From Pictodentalium vernedei (taxonomy: Eukaryota; Mollusca; Scaphopoda; Dentaliida; Dentaliidae), in the NCBI GenBank assembly GCA_031216915.1, contig CM062292.1, positions 203,753,262 to 203,817,261 of the forward strand: 64,000 bases of DNA, in the 5' to 3' direction. The position numbers and the translations under genes are program-made. Below are positions 11,057-21,628 of the stretch, piece after piece. The notes under the pieces are model-generated. The model saw nothing but the letters and a program-made list of their open reading frames with translations. It had not been told where the DNA came from and ran no database searches. Numbering within the stretch: position 1 is the stretch's first letter; the number at the start of each line of letters is the position of its first letter.

Positions 11057-11925
11057 TCGTTAAACTTCAAGAGTATGGGATATAAAATTACCATCACAGC
11101 CATTGTTACAATACCTATCAAACTTTAATGCTCTGAAACAACAACTCAGTTTAGTACAATATCACTGCTCTTTTGCGATGCTCTTTGAATCGTCCGTTTT
11201 TATAAATCCAATTTTTCTCTCACATGTTGGAAATGGATCTCATGTTTAATGATCCGCGATAATCCTATAATGATAGCGGAAACGATTCTCTTGGTAATAA
11301 ATCAAAGGAGCATCTAGCGTGTGTGAAAAGGTTTCACGCAATGACTGTAAGGTTGTTTTACATGTGTTCATTTATACCTGTTACGACCCCAAGAGGACAA
11401 CTTTGACATTACACGTCAAACACGGAATGTCGCGCTTCAGTTTGTCCAGAGGTTATGAACACCTAAATAAATCCCATTGACCACAGTGCTAACCTTTCAC
11501 TCTCTGTACAACACACCAAGTTGTTTTGAAAAAAATACCTATACATCCACAAAGTACATCATCTCTTGAACAAAATAAACTGGAAAAAATATATGTTGCC
11601 ACATGAAATTTAAATTTAAATTTCGAATTTTCTCTACTACCGAATGGTCTTGCACTGAATGACCTTCACAATATTTCCCATGCCTCATGTTTTTGAGAGA
11701 TTCTCACACATTCCGGCACCAAATGACAAACACTTATTAATCCTTTCTAAAGTGGACAGATCAAAATTTTAATTAATGGTTTCAAAGTCAAAATATATTT
11801 AACCAATCGGCTGATCAGCCCTATTTAATCCTACTCACAACTTTGTCAAATGCTCCAAGTCACGTGTTCACTTTTTTAGTGGTTATTCAGAAAGTCACAT
11901 ACCTTCTCATGCTCTATGTCCACTG
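11057..11925. other. no recognisable feature
   Basis: No supported gene or repeat. Confidence 0.4.
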
Positions 11926-11929
11926 ATAG

Positions 11930-12347
11930 AATCAACTGAAGCCAAAAGATAGATCTGCATCAGCTGTGTGCATGGCCTTTCTGAATGCTGAAAAAGTATA
12001 TGACCAGGTTTGGATAATGAACATGTTGCGAACGCTTGGGGCACCAGGTAGACGAGTCGAGTCGAGTTTGCTGACATAAAGAAAGAAACGTGTAGCGCGG
12101 TATAAAGATTTGCAATGCGATCCCAATCTTCGTCGTTTTACAGAAATAAGGACCCTTTTGAGATACACTGAGATTTATCTTCTCACCAGTTCATTTTGCC
12201 GTGTGCATCAAAGATTTGGGAGATGCGCTTCTACATAATACAGATGGCGTGCCCATCGGGGACCTAAATATTCCAGGATTATTTGCTGCAGATGACATGA
12301 TGGTAGTGGCTGAAAGTGAATTTAATGTAAACAAACGCAAGGTTTAA
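11930..12347 (+). pseudogene. non-LTR retrotransposon reverse transcriptase fragment, frameshifted
   Basis: Frame 2 (about 11954-12080) reads CMAFLNAEKVYDQVW, which fits reverse transcriptase motif A (LDxxKAYDxVW) with the catalytic Asp replaced by Asn. A stop (TAA near 12077) and a frame change follow. Frame 3 from 12201 reads VCIKDLGDALLHN and then GLFAADDMMVVAES, which fits the xxADD catalytic motif with the usual aromatic residue replaced by Ala. The ~70-100-residue gap between motifs is plausible for a slightly shortened palm domain. The frame ends at a TTAA where a P2 MITE is inserted. Stop, frameshift and damaged motifs make it a dead LINE fragment, and its clade cannot be assigned. 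Confidence 0.75.
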
Positions 12348-12582
12348 CCCTTTGAACTCTGGTGGTACCTTCCATGCCAGTTCAATGGCAGCAATTAAAA
12401 GAGTCCATATTCATTATTTGGGGTAGACCAATCAATGTTTTAAAAGTGCAGTCTCGGGGCTGCACGTTGAAAATATTGATTGGTCTAGACCACATATTTA
12501 CTGAACAGCCATCCTATTTAATGACGTTATGACGTATCACGTTCCTGGCCGGAAAAACGGCCGCTCCGTTTCATAGGGTTCA
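12344..12582 (+). mobile_element. P2 MITE inserted in LINE debris
   Basis: TTAACCCTTTGAACTCTGGT on the left and TCCGTTTCATAGGGTTCA on the right, so the right TTAA is decayed. The central hairpin is AAAGTGCAGTCTCGGGGCTGC. The left junction interrupts the reverse transcriptase frame. Confidence 0.85.
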
Positions 12583-12611
12583 CTCGTGGGCCATAATATT
12601 GAGACTTCTTG

Positions 12612-12614
<3 letters not shown>

Positions 12615-12664
<50 letters not shown>
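12615..12664 (+). repeat. (GA)n microsatellite
   Basis: About 25 uninterrupted GA units. Confidence 0.98.
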
Positions 12665-12671
<7 letters not shown>

Positions 12672-12869
12672 AAGGTGATAGCAAACTACGTAGAGCAGAA
12701 ATTAGCCAGATGCCATTTACTGCGGTACTACAGGGCTTTCCGTTACTAGTCACATTTGTGGAACAATGGTGAGGAAAAAATAGAAGTGTACTTGGCTCTC
12801 ACTTTTTTCATGGGTCTTGGATTCTTTCTCATGAAAGTTTCGATTGATGTTTTATCTCATCTCTACCCC

Positions 12870-13071
12870 ATCCCATGCGAACCCCGGTAAGTGGAGCAGT
12901 GCTTGTTTAACGTAATAACTACGGTTTGCTTTAATGGTAAATAGGACCAGGTAGTCAACGCCTAGGGTGGAAGCTCTCTAACGCGGGCAGCATGTGTATA
13001 AATCACTGGCTGAACTGGACTTTAAACCTATGTTACGGTCATGATATAGCCATCGACACCGAAAGTCACTA

Positions 13072-13134
<63 letters not shown>

Positions 13135-13138
13135 ATAT
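12870..13138 (+). mobile_element. second SINE family (SINE-B), 5'-truncated, with long (AAAT)n tail
   Basis: Shares with 26340-26583 a phrase close to TGAGAACCCCGGGAAG, then AATAGGACCnnGTnnnCAAn and GGGTGnAAGnnCTCTAA. It shares ATGATATAGCCATCGACACC-type sequence with 24885-25018 and 5985-6034. It ends in about 16 AAAT units (13071-13136). The body differs from the tRNA/5S-headed family, so I treat it as a separate SINE or a distant relative. Confidence 0.65.
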
Positions 13139-13424
13139 TTATCTCATTTTTCTGATTAAAATGCACTGTGTTTGTGTGTTTAGTCGTTTTTATGCGTGTC
13201 TTACATTCTATTATGTTCAGTAAGGACTTAGGTGGTTTTTACACCTTATGATCTCGAGTCTTCCTCTCATGCCCAGTCATATTATTAGGAAGACGGAGAA
13301 AAGCCATGGTGGAGAAAAGCCCTAAGGAGAAAAGCCCCAAACTTGCTTTTGCGGAGAAAAGCCCTGTGCCATCTTTGCAGGGTTAGGAGAAAAGCCCTAA
13401 ATAAATTTTTAGTTAATTTATGTA

Positions 13425-14624
13425 TACTCTCCCAAAAAAGAAAGTGTGCATGCTAAAAAATAACACTGAAAAAAGATATATATCATTTTCATTCATGGAA
13501 ATTTTATTCAATCACAGATGAATCAATTTGTGATCAACACGAGAAATTTCATTACGCTACGACGAATACTCTTGGTGCCATGGAGAGTCGAAGACACTAA
13601 GGGTCAAACACAAAAGTCACACACTCAATATCTGGTATGACCTCCGTCTGCATCGACTACTGCTGTGCATCTACGCCTCATGGAAGCGAACAAGTTAGCA
13701 TGGAAGTGTTGTGGGATGTTGTTCCATATTCTGATAAGCTGTCTTTGGAGCTCCACAAGCGTTGACGGTGCATGGGGAAGCCGGCGTAGCTGACGTTTCA
13801 TTTCGTCCCATACGTGCTCAATGGGTGAGATATCGGGCGAATTTGCGGGCCAGGGAAGAACATCCACTTGTTGTTGCTGCAGATATTGTTGAACAACATG
13901 AGCTGCGTGGGGTCGGGCGTTGTCCTGCTGTAGAATGACGCCGGGGCCGTGACGTAACGTCAAAATCGGACGAATTGCAGGTCTTCGAAGACGTAAGCCG
14001 TATTCTCTCAGCCGGTTGATTACTGTTTGAGGATGTATCCGTCTCAGGTTAGGGATGTTCCTGGCTGTTGTCGTTGCCGTTTGTTGCCGGTTTCGGAGAT
14101 GGACGACACGGATATACCGATCTTGTGCAGGGGTGGTAACTCGGGGTCTCCCGGAGCGGGGTCGGTCTCGAACGTCATCATGTTGTGCAGGTCGATAGAC
14201 TAGCCTGTCTACAGTGTTACGGTGGCAGTTCAAATGCTGGTCAACCTCTCTGTGTGTTCTGCCAGCTCTAATCATACCCAGGGCAAGGAGGCGTTGATTC
14301 ATTGTCAATCTTGGCATGCTAATGTGGAGTCGTTTTAACAGCAGCGCAAGTTTGAATGTGAACGATAGGAAGGCCTTACTTTAGTGTTTCAATACCCAAG
14401 GATTCACACTGCTGCATGAATTTTCAGACTCTCCACGTGCAAAACATGCCTTTTCACAAACGTGCAGCACGTCGTTTAACGTTAATGCAATTTTAACGGG
14501 GAAAGCTGTTTTTGTGTTCAATATAACTTATTCATGAACAGGTTAACACTCTTTACACCTACGAAATTATTTTTTTGGAGTTTGATCAATTTCTGCAATG
14601 CACACTTTCTTTTTTAGGCGAGTA
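13425..14624 (-). mobile_element. Tc1-like element with TA target duplication, nested
   Basis: The terminal inverted repeats, 13427-13451 (CTCTCCCAAAAAAGAAAGTG...) and 14598-14622, agree at 23 of 25 positions. TA flanks both sides (13425-13426, 14623-14624). It lies just inside the left motif array of the 13.3-15.6-kb element, so it arrived after that element. It encodes the truncated transposase at 13625-14317. Confidence 0.88.
13625..14317 (-). pseudogene. Tc1-like transposase, internally deleted
   Basis: A 230-codon frame. Residues ~5-50 look like the N-terminal helix-turn-helix DNA-binding region, followed by the linker RDRPRSGRPRVTTPAQDRYI. Near residue 120 the frame jumps from RPAIRPILTLRH straight to GPGVILQQDNARPH. 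The DNARPH Asp and the Glu of SPDISPIEHVWDE are separated by 34 residues, as in DD34E Tc1 enzymes. The first catalytic Asp and about 100 residues around it are missing, against a usual length near 340. The protein cannot be an active transposase. The reading frame is still intact across the deletion, so the loss is either recent or the copy spread as a deletion derivative using enzyme supplied in trans. The ATG is followed at once by PRLTMNQRL, typical of these proteins. Confidence 0.9.
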
Positions 14625-15048
14625 TATTTTAATGGATGAAGCCCTAAATTAATTTTCAGTTAATTTCTGTGTTTTTAAAGGCCTAACTTCCCTGTAAAGG
14701 ATGTTTTTATCATTTAACACAAAACATGTTGCGAAAAGTACAGGAGCTGCGATGTCTTCCTACCAGTTGAGGACATTCAGGAGGGAATGAGTTATTTTCA
14801 AAAGGGAAATCGCAACGAATGACTGCCATCCACTGCTTTATTATTTTGAAAACACTTACGTAAATGGACAACTACGCACAATCACTCGCCATGGACAGAA
14901 TTCTGAAAATGCTATATATGTGCGCTTTAGAGGAATACCACCACGTTTCCGCCAAAATTGTAGAATATACATGAACCAACATTAAACAATTCAGACAAGA
15001 CAAGTAATTTTTGTGAGGGTTGGAACAATGCGTTTGCTTCTCCTGTTC

Positions 15049-15210
15049 GACACAGGCACTCATCTTTTTGGAGGTAACTGACACATCTAAAGGAATATGT
15101 TGGACACAGGCACCCATCTTTTTGGAGGTAACTGACACATCTAAAGGAATATGTTGGACACAGGCACCCATCTTTTTGGAGTTTACTGTCACATCTAAAG
15201 GAAGATGAAG
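15049..15210. repeat. three 54-bp tandem units
   Basis: Units start at 15049, 15103 and 15157 with GACACAGGCACCCATC. The period is a multiple of three, so open frames pass through on both strands. The third unit differs at GAGTTTACTG (against GAGGTAACTG), which removes a stop in one frame. Confidence 0.92.
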
Positions 15211-15440
15211 CACAAGTCCATTTAGAACTCTTACAGGAAGTTCGAGGTCAACCCCCAACTAAACGAGTTAAAAGATGCACAAAAACTCTTCAAGAGATGC
15301 TCGGAAATTTATGTGAAGATCGTGCATGTGGTAAAAAGACGGTATCCCAATTTTTACAAGGTGTTGTACACTTCATACGCATTCAATCATTTTTTCCTGT
15401 TATAAAACAATTTGCAGCAGTTATGTACCAATTCTCATAG
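15132..15440 (+). CDS. unrecognised open frame inside the motif-array element
   Basis: An open frame of about 102 codons without an early ATG, ending in TAG at 15438. The segment 15183-15437 has a protein-like, charged composition, for example HLKEDEAQVHLELLQEV, then KRVKRCTKTLQEMLGNLCED and KKTVSQFLQGVVHFIRI. It is probably helical. I do not recognise a family. Its position in the non-autonomous element suggests the remnant of an internal exon of the parent transposon. An ordinary chance frame is also possible. Confidence 0.3.
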   Translation: MTHLKEYVGHRHPSFWSLLSHLKEDEAQVHLELLQEVRGQPPTKRVKRCTKTLQEMLGNLCEDRACGKKTVSQFLQGVVHFIRIQSFFPVIKQFAAVMYQFS

Positions 15441-15629
15441 GTGTTCAAATAAAAACATTAAAATATCCGAAATTGTTTTTCATCAGGTCCAAAGGGGCTT
15501 TTCCACAGACATTCACCAGTTAGGGCTTTTCTCCGCGTCCTGCGAAAATAGCTCAGGGCTTTTCTCCGAGGCAGTCAAAATAGTCAGGGCTTTTCTCCAC
15601 CAGGGCTTTTGACCGCCATTCATATTATT

Positions 15630-16069
15630 TACATCAGTTTCTATTTTCTGCCAAGTTACACTGTACAGTTGATTTGAATAACCCTAGAGGGCGGAAAGCT
15701 GTCTGGTGGACGGGCTTTCAGTAACAGTTCATTTTTGGGCATTTCAGCAAGTTTTAACAGAGTGATGTGTTTAGTTTAAACAATATTTATATGAAAAGTA
15801 TATTATATATATACAATACATAATATAAAAGTCACAATGGAAAAAAATAGTAATTAACAAATTAAGATAAGCAGTATACAATATAACAAGTATAACGATG
15901 GTCAAATTGCTGAGGAAAGGAGAGATTCGACAGAAAGCTTATAGCTTATGTAAGTTGTCTCTCTAAAAGAGTGATGTGCGTATATAGGTATGGGCGTTGC
16001 GAAGATGGCCGATTGGTCGGGATGGGGAGATGGAATGTAAACATGGTTTATTTGATCTGTGATGGCTCA
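15630..16069. other. no recognisable feature
   Basis: AT-rich, no supported gene or repeat. Confidence 0.4.
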
Positions 16070-16180
16070 AGCTCCAACCTATAACATATTCCAACTACAA
16101 CAGCAATGCATGCCTTGATGATGTGGTTGGAATATTAGTAAGTCGGGGTTACAGTTGGAAAGCTCGATGACTTCTTGGAA
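16070..16180. repeat. foldback related to 2596-2705
   Basis: TATTCCAACTACAACAGCA pairs with ATGTGGTTGGAATATTAG, with outer arms CTCAAGCTCCAACC and GTTGGAAAGCTC. It shares the GCATGCCTTGATGATGT core with the 2.6-kb copy. Confidence 0.7.
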
Positions 16181-16332
16181 ATGTATTTGGGGATAAATAA
16201 AATAAATAAGTAGTAGATGTGACGCAATTTCTGATTTAATTAACACGTATCATATTCTAAATTAGTCATGATGCCAATCTCCCTACCAAATTCCCTAATT
16301 ATGTTACACGGCGGTCCATTTGTATGTCCGAC

Positions 16333-16358
16333 TGTGTGTGTGTGTGTGTGTGTGTGTA
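16333..16358 (+). repeat. (GT)n microsatellite
   Basis: About 12 GT units within otherwise unremarkable sequence (16181-16511). Confidence 0.95.
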
Positions 16359-16511
16359 TGACACGAGTCGAAGTATCAAATGTTGTCTAGTCGAATCGAT
16401 ATCAGATGTTTGGAGGGGGTGGGGTGTTATACTCACCCACATCCCTACGATCCTGTATATGTGATTTTACTATTACTGAACTTCGCTGAAAATGCATGAT
16501 GCATTCCAACA

Positions 16512-16762
16512 TTAACCGTTTAGACCTTGATGGTATATTCTATTCTAGTTCAGAACCATCAACTGAAAGAGTCTATATTCGTTTCTTGGGGAAGGCCAAT
16601 CAATATTTTCAATGCGCAGCCTTGGGGCTGCACATTGAAAATCTTGATTGGTCTACCACATAAATTCACTAAGTACCTATCTACTTTATGAATTCAGGTC
16701 GTATCACGATCCTGCATCATGATCCTGTACCGGAAAAGCGGCCTCTCGGGTTTAAAGGGTAA
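16512..16762 (+). mobile_element. P2 MITE
   Basis: TTAACCGTTTAGACCTTGAT at the left and CTCTCGGGTTTAAAGGGTAA at the right. The centre has TTCAATGCGCAGCC/GGCTGCACATTGAA. A 5S-headed SINE inserted immediately at its right end. Confidence 0.82.
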
Positions 16763-17129
16763 AAGAGTTTGTCGAAGTTAAACAACGTCGAGCCCAGTTA
16801 GTCCTTGGGTGACTGACCGTCTGAGCAATCGATTCGGACTCCCGCGTTGTGTCCTTGGGCAAGGCACTACACCTCGATTGTCCACATGGGGGCACAATGA
16901 CGCCGTGTACTAAGGCGTACTGCGTGTCGATGGTGCGCATGTCTTCAACCAATCTAACCCTGCCTGTGCTGCAGTGCGGAGTTACGATGTTGGGGAGCTG
17001 GCAGCTGCTCGTCGTTGCTCGGTGGTTCTCTCCGGGTACTCCGGCTTCCCCCACCCGTAAAACTGTCACCGACACGGTATAACGTTGGCTGTTAAAGTGT
17101 ATTTAAACCCTAATAAAAAAAGAGTTTGT
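16761..17129 (+). mobile_element. SINE with truncated 5S head and 12-bp target duplication
   Basis: The 5'-most part GAAGTTAAACAACGTCGAGC is the middle of the 5S-derived head, so about the first 40 bp are missing. The usual body and a short TAATAAAAA end follow. AAAAGAGTTTGT flanks both sides (16761-16772, 17118-17129). Confidence 0.9.
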
Positions 17130-17548
17130 TCAGGATATGTTTGTTAAACTATTTTTCAAAGGGTTAAACATTTTAGTGAAAACTGAAGAAGTACTTTGGA
17201 CAACTGCATTAAAAAAAACACATTGCTATTACGCCCATGGCATGCCTGGCATATAAACTCATTAAACTTCTATCGAATGACTATTTTTGTAACATTAAAA
17301 CATGGCCTACGTGTAAATTGAATCACAGTGGATAATTATTCCATTGCTGTATCAAATTCTAGTTTAAAATGTGATTTAATAGAAGAAAAAAAATATTGTT
17401 CAGCATCAGTATGAAATTGCCTGTGTACTGAAATTTCATCAATTCGATATTAGCAATCTTGTAAAAACAAATGCACTTTTCAAAGGCATGGGGAGCTGAG
17501 AAACGATTGGGACATTGGTTTCAGCGTACTGTGATTATAAAAGCCGAC
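17130..17548. other. no recognisable feature
   Basis: No supported gene or repeat. Confidence 0.4.
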
Positions 17549-17674
17549 AGCTCGTCGAGCTCGTTCCAATGAGGGGTCATAACGTATGTCTTTGAGACAA
17601 AAAATGAAAATAATAGTTATTCAAGAATTTTTTTGGCAAGTGTCGTCTGCTTTTCATGTTAGGTAATGGGTTAA
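17549..17674 (-). mobile_element. half P1 MITE
   Basis: Starts at the P1 centre (CTCGTCGAGCTCGTTCC) and continues to the CATGTTAGGTAATGGGTTAA end. The other arm is missing. Confidence 0.85.
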
Positions 17675-18480
17675 AAAAAAACAACAAAACAATGAAGTCC
17701 CCATTACAGACGCGGCAAAGCGTTTGCGCGCACGGATACATGACCCAATTGTTGATTGCATAATTCACTTGTGGAGTTATCGTTTATAATCAAACCCGGA
17801 ACTCCCAGTAAATCACACCTTGGAAAGTAATAAATGTATATAATCATGAAAAGATGAAAAGATTTCTAAACCATACGGACCAAAGATTAAAATAATAATT
17901 ATTCTCTGGACGAAAGGTGAAAAGTTGCGTAAATATTTGAGTGGCAAAAAAGCAGAATAAGGTGACCTGATGAAGCCCTTGTTACTACATTTGGATGCAA
18001 GGAGGGAAGATGGATCAGATTACATAATCTCTTCACTTGGAACATTTGGTAATATTATAAATAAAGCTTCACTGCAGGCTGCATTAACTGTCGTATCCAC
18101 ATTGACACTGAATATAAATTCCCGCAGAAAATGAATCGAAATATTTTATGCGATACCAAATTGAACAAAGTTTAAAAAAAAATTTAATTCGAAACTTCAA
18201 GTTTTCGTGACACCAAATTCAAATCCAACTCCAACCACGTTTGAAAGACACGCTGGAGGAAAATTTCGGAAACTAACTTTAGACTATCCATATAGCAAGC
18301 ACTACAATCATAAACTTTTTCTCCTAAGGCCCAAGAAAATTAAGAATCTGTTTCTAAAGACCTCCCGCATGGTCATTTTGACTTCCGCATGCTCTCTATT
18401 TATGACCAATGCAAACTTAAAAAAATAAAAATTAAATGGTTTATGTCTGATATTTTACTCAATTAATAAAATTGATAAAC
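17675..18480. other. no recognisable feature
   Basis: No supported gene or repeat. Confidence 0.4.
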
Positions 18481-18550
18481 TTGTCCCTTGAGTGCAACAA
18501 GGCTTTGCAATGCTTTACCATTGCAAAGCCTTCTTGCACTCAAAGGACAA
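18481..18550. repeat. 70-bp palindrome
   Basis: TTGTCCCTTGAGTGCAACAA pairs with the TTCTTGCACTCAAAGGACAA side, continuing through GGCTTTGCAATG. Confidence 0.85.
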
Positions 18551-18811
18551 AATACTCAACCATCCATGCTATTCCGTAGATTATGAGGCCTAAAACATAA
18601 AACAAACGAAGAATATGAACTTTGATTGCAAAGAAATAATTACAAAAATACAATAAAAAACCACCCATCAGCATGCAAATTTACAAAACATGCTATGAGA
18701 AACAGGTGGTCTTCTTTCTGTCGAATTATCACTGGAAATGATCAATTTGTTCGAAAAACGTATAATGAAAAGTAAATCTAGAGTATTTCAGTGGATAGCG
18801 ATCATTTCCAG

Positions 18812-19825
18812 CAATAATAATAACACTTTGGCCAGCCGTTGATTTGTCGCGGTTCTCGGACGAGAAGGCCTTGGTTACCTCTGTACTCCCAACTGCCTCC
18901 CTATTCCCACGCCCCCCCCCCCCCCACACTCGGAGACGAACTGCTTGATGACATCCCTTGCCCCATTCTTCCCAATCTCTCCGATTAGCATATTAACCCT
19001 CTCCTTTGAGTCTCCCCTTACCCAACAGTCCTTCATTCTCCCATCCCACTTCCCCATTATACTCCCAGTGAATCTCATTCTTTTAGACTGGTACTTTGGA
19101 CATTCTAGAAGAAAGTGTTCCAGGGTCTCCACCATGCCCAAGTTACACATCTGGCACTCCCTTTCACCGTCTTTCCCAATTTTTCCCTTCAGCTCCCGGG
19201 ATCGCGACCTCAGCTTGAACAACAGTGACCCCCCATTGGTGCCATCAAGGTACCTTTCAAAACCTGGCTTCTCTTTATCACGCAGGCCACCCAAAGACCT
19301 CTTTGATTTGACCCCCTCCCGCCAATTACGGTTACAATCCTCCATGACCCTTTCTCTGACGATACTTTTTCCCTGGTTTGCCCCAACGTCCAGGTCCGAG
19401 ATCTCCAATGAGTAGTTCTCTACGAACTCCCTCACTTGGACCATCCACCCCGTTTTGATATTTGAGTTGAAAATTCTCAGGAACATTACTTTACACCATC
19501 GGCTGTCGGGGAGATTTACCAAATAATTAAGATAACCGAGTTTCAACAGGTCTATCCTGTCCTTGATCCTCATCCACCCAAGCTCACCCCTGATTGCTTC
19601 TAGCGCTGCGGCATTACTCGACCCCGTTATCCATCGGCCTGCATCGTTCTGCAGGATTTCCAAGCTCTTTACGGCCGTCTGGTTTAGGGGTACCACTTCC
19701 GTACCGTATGTTATACTTGGCAGCCCCACCATTTCCCAAATGGTTTTCCTCACGAAAACCTTATTGAAACTGTTTCTCCCTATAATTTTCATTTGGTTAA
19801 GGATTCTCTTCCCCTTAATAATTCA
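18812..19825 (-). pseudogene. non-LTR retrotransposon 3' portion (RT C-terminal domain)
   Basis: A minus-strand frame of 305 codons (18875-19792) reads from a post-palm segment, WEMVGLPSITYGTEVVPLNQ and QNDAGRWITGSSNAAALEAI, through a conserved-looking LNYLVNLPDSRWCK. It ends with a CX2CX9HX4C knuckle around ECQMCNLGMVETLEHF. Such a C-terminal cysteine/histidine cluster is common in LINE reverse transcriptases. The catalytic palm is absent, so the copy is 5'-truncated near 19825. The 3' UTR ends in a short (ATT)n at 18813-18825. A second copy of the last ~45 codons and the UTR lies at 33218-33452. The long undamaged frame suggests a fairly recent insertion. The plus-strand frames here are antisense shadows. 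Confidence 0.82.
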
Positions 19826-19864
19826 ACACGTATTCACCTTGAATTGATGCATGGAACCCGCTGG

Positions 19865-20290
19865 TCCAAACATGGCCTGAAACTCTGTAATATAAGTTTT
19901 GGTTTGGTACGTCCTTTCAAAGCACGTACCAAATCAAAAACTTATATTACGGACTTTCAGGCCATGTTTGGACTAGAAACCCGCTGAATCAGCTTGCAAG
20001 ACGCTATCTGTTCCGAGTATGAATCAAATTACCTCCGCGTTTCAATGATTCAATGCGCTGTTTACTTCCATACATCAGTTCAATGTTGAAACGAGTGGAA
20101 TTATCTGATTCTTATAAAAGCGTATAATAAAAAGAAAATCGAGTGTTTTTGAGTGGATATCTAAAATTATCTCGCTTGTGACCGAGAGAAATGGTACTTT
20201 TCACTCGCGCAAGCGCTCGCGAAAAATAAACATTTTTCTCGATCACTCATGAGATAATTTTCAGTATCCACTCAAAAACACTAGATATCC
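19865..20290 (+). repeat. R2 double-foldback repeat, copy 1
   Basis: The first foldback, 19865-19972, has arms TCCAAACATGGCCTGAAA and mirror with CGTCCTTTCAAAG in the middle. The second, 20139-20282, has arms AGTGTTTTTGAGTGGATA and mirror around CACTCGCGCAAGCGCTCGCG. The two are joined by ~165 bp containing CGCGTTTCAATGATTCAATG. The copy at 39069-39490 matches throughout. Confidence 0.88.
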
Positions 20291-20989
20291 TCTGTATATT
20301 TTATATCAAATCTATACCATTTAACTCTATAGGCTCTGAGAAACAGACCAGGAATAACCAGTACATTTCAGCTACGAAATACACGTCTCGGTAATGTTGG
20401 TTAGGTACTACCCGATCACTTAAGATGCTACTGCAAATGCTCCTACAAACATATCTTAACTTAACATTAAATTTTACCCTTGAGCAAATGCTATAAACCC
20501 TCTTTGTGAGCTTGTCAACCGATATATTTCTTTGATATAAGGCATTGGAATTACATACTTCAGAGAACAGATAAATATTATTTTCACAGAAACATGGTCG
20601 ATCGATACGTAAAGAATGGGTCGTTCGACAGTCATCGAACTGAATTTACAGTACAAATATTGAACAAAGGACTGCAAAAACTCCCATCAACGTGTCTGGA
20701 ATGATAATATGATAAAACACAATAACTGTTGATATTTTCCGTTCGAATTGTTCAGACTCGTATAATAAATAGAACAATTCTTTTGATTTCCTTATGCCTC
20801 AACGCGACCTGTCGGAATGTTTGACTGAAATCATATATTCCCTCAGACATGGTTTTTCCCCAGCTTTGTGACCTTTATACAACGTACAACGATTCGATAA
20901 ATATATCAGTACTGTTTTTGCCTTATGATTTGGTTACAGTGTGATATCAGCATTTTGTTCACTGCTGTGAAAACAGTCCAGTGTGCCTG
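20291..20989. other. no recognisable feature
   Basis: No supported gene or repeat. Confidence 0.4.
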
Positions 20990-21226
20990 TTAACCCTTTA
21001 CCCAACGTAACATCCGAAAAAGGCTAGCGCTATTTACAAAATTCACCATTCAGTTTTTATTATTTTTTCATTTTTGTTTCAAAAACATAGATTATGACCC
21101 CTCATTGGAACGAGCTCGTTCCAGTGAGGGGCATAAGCTATGTTTTTGACGCTAAAATAAAAAAGTACCTATTCAAGAAATTTGTTTGCAAGTGTCGTCT
21201 GCCTTTCGGGCTAGACAAAGAGTTAA
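20990..21226 (-). mobile_element. P1 palindromic MITE
   Basis: TTAACCCTTTACCCAACGTAA to AGACAAAGAGTTAA. The centre is shortened to GAACGAGCTCGTTCCAGTG. Confidence 0.9.
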
Positions 21227-21628
21227 AACATAATTATTCACCGATTATAATTTTGAATCCACGATTGTGTCAAAAACTCGATTTATACAACCAGTCGTGA
21301 TTTACTTCACACTTGTCATATGATTAACTGGAATAGTATTAGATTAATCCCGATATCACAATTTATTTACATGGACTTGTTTCTTATAATTTATTATAGA
21401 GTGCCTTCAGTCCATCTCCAATACAGCGCTGACAATATAAACCTGTGTGCACGAAACAGTTTTCCTTTTGTGACACATATTACTGGAATGAGAAGGGTTT
21501 CTGTGTTTCGTCAGTGTTGTGGTACCAGCGCTTTTCAGTTGCGCCCAGTTTTAGGCTTTTAGCACCTAATCTGTTAACTGGTGTCTTCCTTATAAACTAG
21601 AGTGAAATCACAAGCAATTCACAAGGTT
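21227..21628. other. no recognisable feature
   Basis: No supported gene or repeat. Confidence 0.4.

Larger units (their letters stand above)
13277..15629. mobile_element. non-autonomous DNA element with inverted GGAGAAAAGCCC arrays and 10-bp target duplication
   Basis: TCATATTATT occurs at 13277-13286 and 15620-15629. Inside, the left end has GAGAAAAGCC at 13296, 13312, 13327, 13354 and 13387. The right end has GGGCTTTT(CTCC) at 15495, 15523, 15556, 15587 and 15603 in mirror order with similar spacing. The outermost ~35 bp form an imperfect terminal inverted repeat. Removing the nested Tc1-like copy leaves about 1.1 kb, including a 54-bp tandem repeat and a short open frame. A 10-bp duplication is in the 8-11-bp range known for Mutator-like elements, but no transposase is present to prove the superfamily. 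Confidence 0.85.

Noticed and set aside
11932..12168. Minus-strand frame of 78 codons
   Set aside because: The opposite strand carries recognisable reverse transcriptase motifs; this is its shadow.
18945..19415. 156-codon plus-strand frame
   Set aside because: Antisense shadow of the LINE frame on the minus strand.
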